Shown one piece after another: positions 10,648 through 24,070 of a DNA stretch of 64,000 nucleotides (position 1 is its first letter; each line of letters begins with the position of its first letter). The notes under the pieces were generated by a model. The model was not told the origin of the DNA. It saw only the letters and a list, made by a program, of their open reading frames with translations, and did not search any database. A program made the position numbers and the translations under genes. This DNA comes from Heligmosomoides polygyrus polygyrus (lineage: Eukaryota > Nematoda > Chromadorea > Rhabditida > Heligmosomidae), in the NCBI GenBank assembly GCA_947396885.1, contig OX377206.1, forward strand, positions 84,875,960 through 84,939,959, written 5' to 3'.

Positions 10648-11042
10648 CGTGGAGTTTTGACGTGAATTTTTTCTACCTTCTTCGTTCCAGGCCTGACTAT
10701 TCCAGCACCTTCCTAGTGTAACAGTGGGCCTCCGCTAGCAAAGCGAAACATTCGGTACCGCCACAGGCTGTATATCGTAAATGGGCAACATTGATTGGGA
10801 CTGCGGAACAACAGATAGCAACGGTCCACACTGGGGTTTGGAGTGGGGAACATACAGTGCAATTCAGGGTGAAAATGGGAAACTGTGATGGCCGTCGGTA
10901 GTAGCTTTTACTGTGAAACGAAGTACACGGTCATGCGAAAATCCTTCGTGTTAAAACTACTCGCTATCCACATAATTCTTTTAACCGGAGTTTGAAAAAA
11001 TGGCACGTTTCTGATATCACATCGGATAGCCAAATCGAAACA

Positions 11043-13660
11043 CTAGATTTCTGATCTTCTTCTTCTTCTACTTCTTCTTCAGCGTTTGTCCCGCTTTGTC
11101 GCGGGGTCCGCTCTTCTGTTGCCGTGACGCCACCTTTCTCGATCCTGCGCTTAATCAGGGTGGGCGCCAGTTACTTTCATGTCCATGTGTAACGTATCTG
11201 ACCAACGATGCTCCTGGCGTCCTCTAGCCCGCTTTCCTGACACTTCCAACTCAAGGCTCCAGCTGTCCAGTGCAGCATCTTCGTCTTCATGACGCTGAGG
11301 CGCGTTTCAACTTCCTTAGTCGCAAGCCAACACTCAGCGCCGTAGATCACTACTGGCCGCACGACTGCTCTGTAGATCTTCGACTTCAAGTACTCTGGTA
11401 TCTTCTTATCGCTAGCACGCCAGTCAGCGAACGCCACTTGGACCAAGCTGCACTCACGCGTGAGTTCACTTCAACCATCAGACCGCCGTCAGACGCTATT
11501 GCTGATCCCAGGTATTTAAACACCGAAGTGTGTGCAAGCTCAGTGCCGTCAATCTTAATGGAGCCGGACTCGTTTACGTTAGGTACTCGGTCTTCCTGAC
11601 GTTCAATTTGAGTCCGAACATCGCCAGGCGGTCGCACCAAGCTTGCACTTACTCCTCGAGATCATCTTTATCTTCGCAAGCGAGCATCATGTTATAAGCA
11701 TAGAGCAATGTCCATGGAATAGGCTTCTGATGACCTCTCGTAATGGCATCCATTACGACAACAGAGAAGAGTGGAGAAAGAGCGCAGAACCCTGGTGCAC
11801 CCCAACAGAGGTGGGAAACTCCATTAAGGTTCCAGCTGCAGCTTGCAATCTACTCTTTGGGCAAGAGTAGAGCATCTGCACCCACTCTGTGAGTTCCTCA
11901 GGTACGTTGTGTTGTCGTAGGGTGTATCATATGATCTCACGCGGTACGCGGTCGAAGACCTTCACCAAGTCGAGAAAGGCTATATGAACCGGCTTCTGTT
12001 TCTCGCGATTCTTCTCCACCAGGAGGCGGGCGGCGTGTATAGCACAACCAAACACAAAGCCGCACTGGTTGTTGGAGAGCTTGACGATTTCACGAATTCG
12101 TCTATAGAGAATTCGTTCGAAGATCTTCATGCTGTGCGAAAGTAAGCGAATCGGACAGTTATTAGAGCAGTCTGCAGGACTGCCCTTCTTCTTCCAAGTC
12201 GGACTCGTCGTACTGTTGGGTACTTTCTCCGGTACTTTCTTCTCCTTTACTACTGGTTGAAGAATTTAGCCAGCCACTCAGTAGGATACCAGAGCTTCGA
12301 CTTCCAAACATCGCCTGCTAGATCATCCGACCCCGTCGCCTTGGAGGGCTTCATCTTCTTCAGAGCCGCTTGTGTTTCTTCCACGGTGATCTTGCGAACG
12401 GTACCGTGGACAGAAGCCACAGAAGGGATGGCCGGGTGAGGACATTCCATAGTGGAAATTTCCTAAAAGTAGTCACGCCATCGCTTCAGTGTCTTTTTTT
12501 GTCAGAAGATGGCCGCGCTCATCATTGATGCCAAAGAAAGTTTCAATATCCTCGGTTTGGCGATGGCGGGTCTTAGCAAGTCGGTACAAGTACCCCTTAT
12601 CATCGCGCCACTCGAGCTTTCGGTAGGCATCACCATAATGAGTGGCTTTCGCAACAGCCACAGCTTTCTTTGCAGCCTTGTTCGCCTTCTGATACTCCTG
12701 CCAGCTGTCGGCTGTTCCATAGCCGAAAAACAGATGATAAAGCGATTTCTTCTCTCGAACCTCCGCTTTCACATCATCCGTCCAAAGCCATGTATGCTTG
12801 TCGACTTTTCGTCGTCCAGGCTTCGTAGGGCCGAGTTCCAACCTTGCAGCTTGGCGTATCGCGGTCGCCTTCTTCCAAGTTTCGTCGACAGCCGTAACTG
12901 TCAGAAACCGTACGCGAGAAGCCACAGCTGCTTCCTTCTCTTTCATTCGCCACCACTTGATTCCTGCAGCACCGCATCGCTCAACCTGCTGCACCCTGGG
13001 AGGGGTGATATCAGAGGTGCAGACAAGCGGTCGATGCTGTGGGGTGACCATCTCATATGGCGCGATCTTCGCCATGTGACAATGCTTCGGTCGCGATCTT
13101 TCACAAGACAAAGTCGACTTGGAACTCCCACTATAGTATGAGATGAGGTGGGAGTCGCTTTTTCTGAAAACCGTATTCACAATGGTGAGATTATACGATT
13201 CCGCACACTCAAGAATACGCTCAACATCGGTGTTACGAGACCCGTATCCGAAACCACTATGACAGCTGTACCCGTCCTTCGTAGCACCTACGTACCCATT
13301 AAGTTCACCAGCGACTACGATGACATGTTTCGTCGGTACTTCTGCTGTGCTCTCATCAAGTAGGCTCCAAAACTCTTTCCTTGGCTTGCTCGCAGCCAGT
13401 TTGCAGAGAAGAAGTGATAGCGTCGCTCCTTAGCGGCGACAACGATCTTCGTCAAACGATCGTCAGAGCGCTCGACGCTTACAGTCGAGTCACGAAATCG
13501 TTCGGGGACGATAATTCCAGGGCCACTGGTGGTCCTGGGACTTTCACATAGGATGGCCCTGAAGTCACCTATGTCCTCTGACTTGCTGCAGGACCACCTC
13601 GTTTCCTGCACCGCACAGAAATCAACTCTTACTAGATTTCTGATCAAAATCAGTTATCTG
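11043..13660 (-). mobile_element. Degenerate non-LTR retrotransposon (APE endonuclease plus RT)
   Basis: Read on the minus strand: endonuclease piece VDFCAVQETRW near 13610; connector containing KWWRMKEKEAAVASRVRFLT near 12950; RT start ALKKMKPSKATGSDDL near 12370; RT motif A region IAFLDLVKVFDRVPREI near 11950; VGVHQGSALSPLF near 11800; YAYN in place of the catalytic YADD near 11700; then the C-terminal region RAVVRPVVIYGAECW near 11350. It ends in a (GAA)n tail at 11057-11085. Order and motifs fit nematode RTE/CR1-like LINEs. Frameshifts and the altered YADD show it is dead. Confidence 0.9.
12473..13180 (-). pseudogene. Longest open segment of the LINE polyprotein (235 codons)
   Basis: Covers the region between endonuclease and RT: SHLISYYSGSSKSTL, then DDVKAEVREKKSLYHLFF and ERGHLLTKKDTEAMARW, which leads to the RT start. 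The overlapping plus-strand ORF at 12509-13141 is a shadow. Part of the dead element, not a host gene. Confidence 0.85.
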
Positions 13661-14416
13661 AATTATCGGGGAATCCGCTCTGGTAAAAATCACCCCTATC
13701 TGAATCGCCCTAAGATCCAAGCTTCCCAAAACTCTGCACTACTTGCACGGTCCTCTTGATCAGGGATTGAAAAATGACGTCTTCGAATTATCCACATCGG
13801 TGTCGGATCCAATGCCTACACGCTAGTGAGCGACAGTTATCCATTTCGGGAGGAAACGAGCGACCCCGTGGGAGCCATAGGAGAGGACGAACCTATGAAG
13901 TGGTTCTAACCCTGGCTACATTCCACATATAGCTGTTGGGGTGGCTAGTTGGCGAAATTAATCGAAAACACGCGCGACATTGGGCCACGTCGAGGGGAAC
14001 TAAGCGGAGAGGGTGACGCTGGTTCGTACTGCCAACGAGTTAAGATGTTGAAGATTAGCGGGAAATTATAGGATCTTGATTGCTGATGGGGATTAGCTCC
14101 CCGCACAGGGAAATGCTGGGACCAAATTCGGCCGTTAATAGGCGAAAGAAGGCGGTATTGGAAAGACCTCTACACAAGAACGATGACGGGTTCCACCGGG
14201 TACCGGGAATGGGAAGGAACAAGCGAGATGGAGTGCGCAAAGGATACAAACGCACAGTATGGAGTGGTCGATTTGACACCTACATTTGAGGCGGTATTGA
14301 AGGCTGGCGTTCAGGCAGAATGACCTCTGGTTGTGAAGTTTTTGAGATTTGGTCACAGGAGAGCTGACGACTAGCTGCACCAACTGGCTGACTGATAGAG
14401 ACTCATTATGGTGCCC

Positions 14417-14599
14417 TTACTGGTGTCACTGCAGGGCGACAGCCACCAGCCCAGAGCAACCAGCTGACCAGCTGGTGAGTCCGATCTCCAATGTGAGCTC
14501 CGCAACCCCATCAGTCTCTCCATCTGTTTCAGAGGAGGTCCAAAAAATTCGTATTTTTCTGCCTTCCGAAACAAATTACCAGGGTGTTGTATTCCATAA
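14417..14599 (+). pseudogene. Broken copy 0 homologue of the CaaX last exon
   Basis: Aligns with the last exon of copy 1 (34325-34491). The block SPISNVSSATPSVSPS corresponds to SPASNVSTATPPVSPS. The end, in a shifted frame, reads AFRNKLPGCCIP-stop against AFGNIFPGCCIL-stop. The acceptor position is altered (cccttactgg instead of ttttcagGTACTGG), and one base fewer near gaggtccaaaaaattcg separates the two frames. Sequence upstream (ctgactgatagagactcattatgg) also matches. Ancestral last exon that appears decayed. Confidence 0.75.
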
Positions 14600-14609
14600 A
14601 GAAATCGGT

Positions 14610-15312
14610 ACTAATGTAGTTAGTGTACCCAACTTAACCTTGTTCAAAATAAGTCTACTGGGGTAATCTGCCATGGGAAGAACGAATATCATAATCGTTT
14701 TTTGCGGAAGTGCCTTATAACCTCGTTAAATTGGGTTTGAATCGCCCAAGACCTCGCGAAATAGCGCGCGCTGGTAAGATACGCAGAAACTCCGCCTTTT
14801 GCCAGCACGCACTCGAGACAGGTGGGGGGGGGGGGGGGGGGGAGTGAACTAGCTACATACAACGAATGTAAATGCAGTCTTATCTCTTCGTTTCAATTAC
14901 AGATCCGCGCCTTATTTGCTTTCGCATTTTGGCAAGGGAGGGAACTCCAGGATGTAGGCGATTTTAGCACGGATGCGTCACTCGAGCCACACACTGGAGT
15001 CCCTTCCCCTGCCCAATTCCGCTGACGCGGAGGAGAGTACATAACAGAGCTTTCAAGGCTTTTAGACTCTGGCTAACCTCTGCTGCAGGCTAGAGGCGGC
15101 GAAGTAGTGCGCATCGATAGGAGACGCAGACTCTGCGTCTCTTACCAAAACGCGTTATTTCGCAATGCCTTGGGCGATTCGAACTTAATATAACGGGCTG
15201 ATAAAGCATTTCCGCAAAAAGCGACTATGATATTCGTTCTTCTCATGGCAGATTACCCCTGCTAAATCTATTTTGAACGGATTAGGTGGGGTACACTAAG
15301 TGCAATCGTACC
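14610..15312. repeat. Foldback element, arms about 160 bp, with internal poly-G
   Basis: Left arm 14612-14775 (tctgccatgggaagaacgaa, gcggaagtgc) is the inverse of right arm 15140-15310 (ttcgttcttctcatggcaga, gcatttccgc). It interrupts the block of 3'-flank homology shared by copies 0 and 1. The interior holds a poly-G tract (14822-14842) and the ggaactccaggatgtagg block also found at 41568 and 46305-46365. Confidence 0.85.
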
Positions 15313-17700
15313 AAGAAATGCTTTATTTTGATTGTTTTGCCTGATGTCCCACTAATTTTTATGTTTCCTGGTTTCGTGGTTAAGTTTGTTTAATGAATGT
15401 CAATTTCTGTCGCGTTCAGTTTTTTGTCTGGTTCATCTACCACTGCATTCTTTAATGAAAATACTTTGAAGATGTTCCATATATGAAATAATGGCGATGG
15501 CGTGGTCAGGAACTGCTGAACGCTATTCTCAAAATGGTTGTGTAGTATTAAATAGCTGTCTCCGAGCATAGCATTGCATGTATTAAATAGCTGTTCGAAG
15601 AACGCGTAGAGCTATTCGGTCCATTGTGCCATGAAGTAGGGTGATTCCCGTTCCAGTTTAAGAAGCCCCTATTGATAGGAGAATCACAGCGTGGTTTCTA
15701 GCACAGAGTATGTAGTAGCATATGTCGTACCACCAGGGATGTACGAAATTTCGGTTTCTGTGTTTCGCGTCCCGGTTCCCGGTCAAGCTCAACAAGACGT
15801 CCTTACTAGGGTACCTCGTCTTCAACCCGTTACCGTAACAGCAATCTTTGAGGGACTACTACGTCTCCGAATCTGTGCTGGCATCATGCCAAATTCTCGA
15901 TAATCAACAGTTAAGTCAACCAACTACGAAATGTGGAAGTTACACACTGCTTGAGGTTCCGAATGAAGAACATTGGGAGGGAAGGTCCTATTCGGCAGTT
16001 CTATTCTGCCAGCAGGTAGGGGTGCTCAGGCTATGTCAGCAGAACTCTCTATGTGTTAGACTGCATGTTAGGTTACTTATCGTTGATAGTCATAACACCA
16101 ATGTTGTATTGTGTCCGAATTCTGTAACACAAACGAAGCAATGTGATCAGATGCAACGACCTACAGGATAGACATGTTCGATGGACTGCTTTCACCCACT
16201 TTAAAACAGCACGTTTTTACTAGTTTCACAAGCACTGCAAAACTAAAATGTCCAAGCCGTATGCCTAATAAGTGTGTATTTAGACTTGGTACTAAATTCT
16301 TGAAGAGCATATCTCATTTCCCAAGTTTAATACATTTTTAACGATTGAAACAACGCAACGCAAACCGATTTTCTTCAGAATTAAAATGTATTTCGGTACT
16401 AAGCGGGCTCGTGCCCGCTCCATTATGAGACCATGGTCGTGGAACACTCAAATAAACACGGTTTCCAGAACGGTAGGGGAGGGAACTCCGGGGTGCAGCT
16501 GATCTAACTTACCCGTTTTAAGTCACCTTTCCGGTGTACAGCGAACACCAGCCCGCCTAATACCTGTACTTCGTTCATTTAAGAAAACTATTCCCAGTAA
16601 TTCGAGTAAGAAAAAAGAAAATGTTTCACTGATTGTTCCAACTGCCACTATAGAAACTGTTGTTTCACTGTTTTGCGGACTCCTTAATGGTTACAGCGAA
16701 ACGGCAATGCTTTAAAAAGAAAAACTAGCTTTGTATAAGTTGCCGACTCCTTTCCTTAGAAAGATCTTACATCCGTCCCCTCAACAGTCCAGATCCGCAC
16801 GCAAATCCTCTTCCAACACTGGCTTTAAGATATCAAGCTGGCACGGCGCCAACACTGATCCGCAAACGTCCTAGTGGTCCCGCCGCGACTGTTGTTAACG
16901 ATTTGAAAACGTGTTACCCTAGCAAGAATGTCTCATTTGGCCGGCGAGACATTCTTGCTGGGGTAACACGTTTTCAAATCGTTAATAAGCGAGCTCATCC
17001 GTCCTGTAATTCGTCTTCTGCTTCCATGTAAAAATGCTTCCGCGCATCCATGGTCGCCACAACCTGGGGCCGTATGCTCGTCTACCCCGAGTCTCCCCCA
17101 ATGGGGGATTGGGGCGTGGTATTATATGTTGATATTGATTGATTTTCCCCCAACGGGGGAACACGAGCATACGGCTCCTGGCGGTGCTCAGCATCATTTT
17201 CCGAATGTACCCATGCTTTATGATAAAGCACTCAAACTGATAGCAGACGATGCGCGATATAACGACATCTATGCTGCCCTTAATGAATTGCCAATAATTT
17301 TCGATTTTAATTTTCCCATCTGCCTCTGTGTCGTTCTTGTCCCTGTTTTTTTTTTTTTTCAAAATGAATTTCCCAGTCTGTTTTTGTTCGGTGATGCCAT
17401 TTTTTGGAAACAATTGTGCGAGGGAAGGTTATTTGCCTTTTCACATGGTTTTGTGCAACAAATGGATGCTAACCAAGACTGGGCTCCAATCCATAGTGGT
17501 CAGTTTACTGCGATAGTCTCCCCTATGTTCCTAGCAATATCTCTTCCTTGTCGGATGCGGTGTGGTGTATAATGTCATAATAATCCTATCCATCCATTAA
17601 TGTATTCCACGTGGCAACAATCCATTTCCTGTGCTGATTGGTATTTTTCCTGAACTCTTGGCAACGTTTTTGGCCAGCAGAATTGAGGAACCTGACGATT
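15313..17700 (+). repeat. 3' flank of copy 0, paralogous to 34500-37100
   Basis: Blocks such as ttgattgttttgcctgatgtc, tttctgtcgcg and catctaccactgcattctttaatg match 34505-34640. 15600-15710 matches 36570-36690, and 17010-17270 matches 36830-36990. Possible nematode AATGAA-type polyadenylation signals are conserved at 15392 and 34569. No coding gene seen. Confidence 0.75.
16895..16985. repeat. Near-perfect hairpin
   Basis: aacgatttgaaaacgtgtta...agcaagaatgtctc pairs with gagacattcttgct...taacacgttttcaaatcgtt. Arms of about 38 bp with a loop of about 13 bp. MITE-like palindrome without coding content. Confidence 0.9.
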
Positions 17701-18043
17701 TAATGGCTAGGATTCTGTAAAGTTTAAAGTTACTTGTTCCTGGGGAAGTTTGTGAACAAACAAGAGCCCCTCAGACACTAATCACACTAGAATTTCCTTG
17801 TTTTGGCTTAAGTGTCATTCCGCGGTCCATCCATAAGGCTCTAAATTTCGTCGGTGCTGGAAGGCGCGCTATTCGCGCTAATGACAATGCTGCGCTCCAA
17901 TCCGAAATTTCACATTCTGACCTCCGACTGTCAAACTTTGACCACCGGTTGTCGCCAATCATTATTATCGTTTGATGGTGTGTTTCTAATCAACCGTACA
18001 ATTTAGGGGGTGGAATACTCCTAAAAATTTGCCGATTTTCGAG
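17640..18043 (+). promoter_or_regulatory. 5' flank of copy 1, conserved with copy 2
   Basis: Matches 38420-38766 upstream of copy 2: gaggaacctgacgatttaatg, acaagagcccctc, ccataaggctctaaattt, ggaaggcgcgct and attgcgctcca-type blocks occur in the same order. It immediately precedes the ATG exon in both copies, so it probably holds the promoter and trans-splice acceptor (tacaatttag ending at 18006, or gattttcgag ending at 18043). The elements themselves are not resolved. Confidence 0.6.
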
Positions 18044-18094
18044 ATGGCTCTGAGTCCATTTGAAGGGCACGACCGCGCTGGCACTGGAGAAGAG
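18044..18094 (+). CDS. Copy 1 exon 1 with start codon
   Basis: ATG through GAG|gttggt, 17 codons, MALSPFEGHDRAGTGEE, phase 0 out. The donor gttggtt is identical in type to copy 2 exon 1 (GAG|gttggtt), and the upstream 400 bp is paralogous. An acceptor-like gattttcgag lies directly before ATG. Confidence 0.65.
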
Positions 18095-21000
18095 GTTGGT
18101 TGTTAGCTATAGCAACATGTCAATCAGAAGACGTCTCATAGATCGATCAGACAATCAATATCGATCAATCTCATCGATTTCTCTCAGATCTAGCCGATGT
18201 GGGAATTACGTGATTGTCATCGCCTCCGGGGGTTTTATCGCAGGGAAGGGCAATCAATATCGGTCGATAGTGTTAATCTTCCGCTCTAAATTCTTTTTAG
18301 TTTTTAGAATTTTTACGCTTTTGACATTTCTGATTATCTTTTGTGCTTTCTGACTAGCTCAATTTTCTGTTTTACGATTTTTTTTTCAAAATTCCAGCCT
18401 ATTCCTGATGTAGACGCGACGCGACGAGAGCTCCAGGCGCACGCTCCTGCGCCGAACCACAACAGCAACTACAACAACAGGGGCAACACCGTTGCCGCAG
18501 GTATTTCTATCTACACATAAGAAACAGATAGGAAAGTACTATTGAAAGGTGCAAAGGAAACACACTAGGTCATAGCGGAACGCTGAAGTATGTACCTAGG
18601 CACGTCTGAACAAATGCTAAACTCGCTGCACTAACAAGGGAAGGTCTGATGCGCATGTCTGAACGGAGGGGGGGGGGGGGGGGGGGGGGGTGGGGGAGCG
18701 AGTCATATAGGGAGAATCCCTGCCCCTCAATTACTATAAACATGTGCATGTCTTTGCCAAGTCTTAAATCCAAGGATTAGAGGGCCCTTGAAGTTACAAT
18801 GGAATACGGCGCATGAGTTTGGGGGCCTTGTACGGTCGCGATGGCTCTGCAAACAGGCGGTTCGGAGGGCAGTGGATTGTGTGTTGCTTCACGCAGAGAA
18901 AGTCGGGTCATTCTGCGATGCTGCATTTTTGCACTTTAACTGATTAGTTGAGATTTGGGGATTCTGACGACTATATCATTTTCAGACGTTTTCTGCGCAT
19001 TTTCCAGCTGGTATGTTGTGGAGTGTACCTTTCTAGCGACTTGTTTATTACTGACCGGTTTTTTAGCCACAACGTCTCCGTCAACTTCAAGTTGACGTGC
19101 TTCGAAGTCCTTGAGTATGCTGGCCATTCGTTTGGCCAGCTTGATTTCTTCCCTCGAAGGTTCCTTGTCTAAAGGTGAACCATACTTCGGCGTGAGCAGG
19201 TGGATCACCATACGAGCATCGGCGGACATTGTTGGTGCTAGGTTGTAGAAAACTTTCAGCAGACCTCTGATTTCCAGGTGACAGGCAAGCATGAGGGAAA
19301 GAGTGTATCGATGCTGTTTAGCTTAATTTGCGGGATCCGCACACCTCGTTTCTCATTTGAACCACCTCCGACGTCACAACGTGGTCTCCTTTGAAAATCC
19401 GAGCAGGATGGTTTTTCCCGAGGTCTAACGACTTGGCAAAAAATAAACACATTTTATACTAAATTCTCCCTATATGACTCTTCCCCTCCCCCCCCCCCCC
19501 CATTCAGAAATACGCTTCAGACCCTTTCTTCGTAAGAGTTTCTTGTGTCTGTCACTGACAGTGGTTCTAGGCTAATCGTTGACGCTAAGCTAGTGTCTCA
19601 ACCCCGGACTTGAATCTGATTCCATTAACAAATTAGCGAAGCACTAAGGCATAGCCCATAAACAAAGGATAACATTAATCAAAGACTTCTTGGGTCCCAT
19701 CGCGTATTCCACTTCTGCGGGAAGTCGTGCAGGCGGTACGAATGTGTTTGGTCCCTATAATGCTTGCGGTGGCCGGCCAATGGAGAAGTCAGTGCTATCC
19801 TTCCCAGACCAGTTTGGTAACAATTCATCGACCCGGAGGATGGAGGGCTTGGTGATCCTTTGCGGATAATCCGAATCAGGAACCTAAAATCGGGTGCATC
19901 TGACAGCCGGCGCCTCCTCCGACTGCGCTACCTGCGCTGGCTCGTAAATACTGCAATAAAATTTGGCGATTTTTTACGAGTCACTTTTCAAATTGTCCTG
20001 AACCCTACAGCAAAATATTACTTGCATCTTTAGTACTATGCTTCGAACAATCACCATGGTTCAAACTCCTCATATTGAAGAACAGTGGGCCTTCATCTGA
20101 AACGAACGATCGTTTCCTTCCAGTCCGCGTTGGAGTACATCCCTTCTGAAGTGGCTAAATTTCTGAAGATTCATCGCTGATCGTTCAGAGTTACGGTATC
20201 ACGTAGGACACCCCAAATCATTTATAAAGTGAACATTAGGTTAATGGATTAGAGCTGCAATTGAAGAACGCTTCTGGTTTGGCGATCATATACAATGCAG
20301 CAGCAAACAAATTCAATATCCTGCCATGTGAGTAACATTTGTTGTTGGTGTGCATATATTTATATTTATTACTTCAGTCGTCTCGTGTGGTTGCAAACAA
20401 CAACATCAAAGGTTAGAAAAGCAATCAAATTGGAAACTTGGATATTTCCATTTATAAGTGAATACAATGCAAAAATGAAACAATACAGAAACAACATGTA
20501 CTATGGACCCAAAAATATTTATCAACCGTGTTTTTAGAAGACGCTCGAAAATTCCACTCGAAAATTCTCTTTTCTTGCTGAGTTGGATGTAGCCGAAGTG
20601 CCCAGAGGAACGATCTGGTAGTATTGTCAAAGACCTAGTTTATATCAAAGATCTAGTTTGTCCTTGCCGTGGCGCGGCACCACGATCGCCATAGATATCG
20701 ATTTTTCGCGCCGCCCTGTCGATATCTATTCCGACCGCCGCGGCTTTAAACTAGGGCTTCCTAGACGTCATGATTCCTTTCTATGAGTTTATCTGCAAAC
20801 AGAGGAAGCGCGTTTTAGGACTTGTGCCGTGGCGCGGCACAGGTCTAAAGCTAAGAGTGGTAATGAGGAACCCTATGGGAATCTTTGATGAGAAAATTGT
20901 TCCGCTATTGCGTACCGAGGCTAAAAGACGCGTAATTGGTCGATGATGAGTTTGTGTGTTTTTCAACCGTTTTCTGTTTAGGATCGTCCGCAGATGATGA

Positions 21001-24000
21001 TGATGACATTGTGATACTCGGAGAGCGCAGTAAGTTTCATCCACAATTTTTGTCGAAATCTTCTGCACAGACAGCTTGGTGGTTTTTAGTGGAAAGATTG
21101 CGGCAGCCAATCAGGCACCGACCGAACAGCTTGGTGGTTTTTAGTAGAAAGATTGCGGCAGCCAATCAGGCACCGACCGAACACGCACCACTCGGAGGGA
21201 CGGGAGAGGTTCAGGCGCACGCCTAGGCCGTCTGAACTGTCGCCAATCTATACGGACAGTCGGCTGTTATGTTAGGGATGAGACTCGGCAGTCGAAGAAA
21301 TTAAGCGTCGTGGTCGATCTAAACCATGCGTGCCAAAGTTGCTCGCGACCCTGAGCTCTTTCTCTTTCCCAGCGCCGTGCGTTCGCCTCCACAGGCGAAC
21401 AAACTCCGTCCATCTAATTTACGCGTGTCGAAATTTCCCACATCCTAAACATCTATCAATTGCAACACAAAAACGGCCTGCACTGGTGCTCTGCACGTTT
21501 CGGAGGTCGTGACACTCATGGGAAACATGTTGGATTGCGCTGATTGGTCGCCGCGATTATGGTCAGTGCTCCGGTGCGTTCCCAAACCCCTGCTGCACGC
21601 TCCTGCCCTCGAAAAACTTTAAGGAACTAACGAGAAGTAGTGTGGGAAGGCACAGCACTTTAAGGTGTTATCAGAGAAAGGTCTTTAAGGTGTTACCAGA
21701 GAAAGGTCTTGACGTTATATGTAGAAAGGCAAGTTCCATTATTGCGAAGTTCTTGATACGTCGTGCTGAGTTAAGCTCTTCAAAAGTTGGCTATGGAATA
21801 CTACAACTACATATACATTGGATCGGAATAAATTATTTTCGGACATTCGATTCGGATATTTCGATCGGAATCATCCAAAAATCCGAGGCCCGCGAAATTG
21901 CTTGTATCAGAATCGTTCAAAAATAAGGGACCGCAAAATTACCGTTGTGCGATTCATCCATTTATCAGAGAAAATAGTATATGTATGTATGTTTATAACA
22001 TAAGTGTCACTTATGCACAAAAACAACTCCAAAGTAGAACAAACAACGAAACACATCACAACAACATCGTAAGATAGTATAACAAAGCCAAAACTAACAA
22101 GGAGAGGTCTTAACTCAAGGTGAGCTTTTGGATGCTGTTGATGTAGGGCCCTGTGAGCGAAGTCCAGAATCACAGTTAGTTTTTGCTGAACGCTTTCATA
22201 AAGACCTGAAAAGGAGGTCTGAAGGCGTGGGCGCAACTATCATCATCCCCTACGTTACCTCACGAGATGTACCTCGGATGCGCAGTTGGTGGGAGTGCCG
22301 CCTCATAGGAGCACACCGGGTTTTTAAGTTCGAGTCCGCGTATAAGCCCAGAGTAAATCCTTAGGATTACGCGTTGACAGTGCCTTGAAAGTTTGGACAC
22401 CAGTGCCATTCCTTTGTTTGCAATCACCTCACAGTGTTTGTCAACGCTGAGAATCTTGGTAATCACGAAACCCAAGTCCGTGATCTCGTCCTCATATATA
22501 GTAGGATTCGATTGGATCTAATGTAATGAATGAGTCATTTTTGGATATCTCGATCCAAATCATCCAAAAATCCGGGGTCCGTAAACTCGTCGTTATCCGA
22601 ATCATTCAATTATCCGAATTTTCGATCGAATCTAATGTGTACATCCACACAAGGCAACACTTTATTTTTGCATTTTCTATTCATTCGGTGTTAGGAAAGG
22701 GTTGTAGAATTTCACGGCCCCTAACTTGGTGGGATCTAACACTTTTCAAGAATGAAGCATCTACCACTTGAAGGATGGAGATTTTTTTGTCCAGATATAC
22801 TCCTGAGACTTCCCTGGTCAGTATGGCTGTTTTAATTTTCAAGCACGTTTCATTCCTTAACTGACTGGATGTTGGAATGATTGTTAATCATAGCAAATCG
22901 ATAAAACCAGTGGGTTGACCTTACCTGGCTCCAAGGTAAGGTCACTCCACCAGTGTTATCGATTCACCTTGGTACTATTTCTTGGTACTTCTTCAGCGAT
23001 GAGGAATTCACTACGCTTCTGCTTGGTATGGGTGGGTGCACTTCCAGGAGGGGGGGGGGGGGCTTCCACCAACAGTGGCAGCGTAGGTCCCCACTGCGGC
23101 GGGAGGATATGGGGGTTTCGCGCGTCGTTGGAGTAATGTCTGCCCCCATCTTCACTCATGCTACAAGGCCGGATCCCTACTAATCGTGCTTCGTGATATT
23201 CATATGCGCCGCTAAGGAGGAGGGCTGAGTCCGCAACAGACGCTGGTTGTGGTAACCCTACCGCGGCTCGACATTAGGGTGGCTTACAAACCTCACGTCG
23301 CCCGACCCGACACCGTCGAAGCCGACTACCCTAACGTGCCCACAAAGGTTTGTAAAACCTCTCCCACAACTCAGCCAGAAGCATGACATGGAGGTCCCAG
23401 GCAACCAGATTCTTTTGGATGTTTGCCCAAGATTTCTAAAAAGAGTGTGCAGTTGAGGAGGCCGCCAACCTTCCAACCAAGGTAGGGGCGCAGTTTACAG
23501 AGGTAGTGGCCACTAGACACTGAGGCGGTCACGGTCGAATTATATTATATGTGAATTTGAAAATTTTGAATTTGGCTCAATACTTTTGCCACATCCTCAC
23601 CTGCACCCTGCTTAAGGATCGGTGCTTTTGAAGGCGTAGCAGTCCCGTCCTTTTTGTCTTTCCTCTAGAACTTCCTTCGGCTTCGTCACTTCTTTGAAAA
23701 ATCGTCCTGGTGAAAGACGGAAAAAATCTGTTTATGTTGATTTATATTTTGTTTGTTGAGCAACTGCTTTGTCACGCATTACGCAGGTGTTCAGGCTGAA
23801 GAATCGTTATAATTTTCATTCACGTTGCCTTCATTTGTTGATTGATAGTTGGCCGACGTGTTTGTCAACTGTATTCGTTTTAGAAGCGCCTGTGAGAGCT
23901 GCCGTTCTGCAACCACCACGCCGCAGTAAGTCCCACCTGTTATCACTTTCCTGTTATCACTTGTTTTCCTCTTTCGCAGCTCTTGGATCACATTGGTCTT

Positions 24001-24033
24001 GAAATATGTCTAATGATCAACCTTCCCAAAAAT

Positions 24034-24070
<37 letters not shown>

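Noticed and set aside
12509..13141. 210-codon plus-strand ORF
   Set aside because: It is the antisense shadow of the LINE polyprotein on the minus strand, which carries the recognisable endonuclease and RT motifs.
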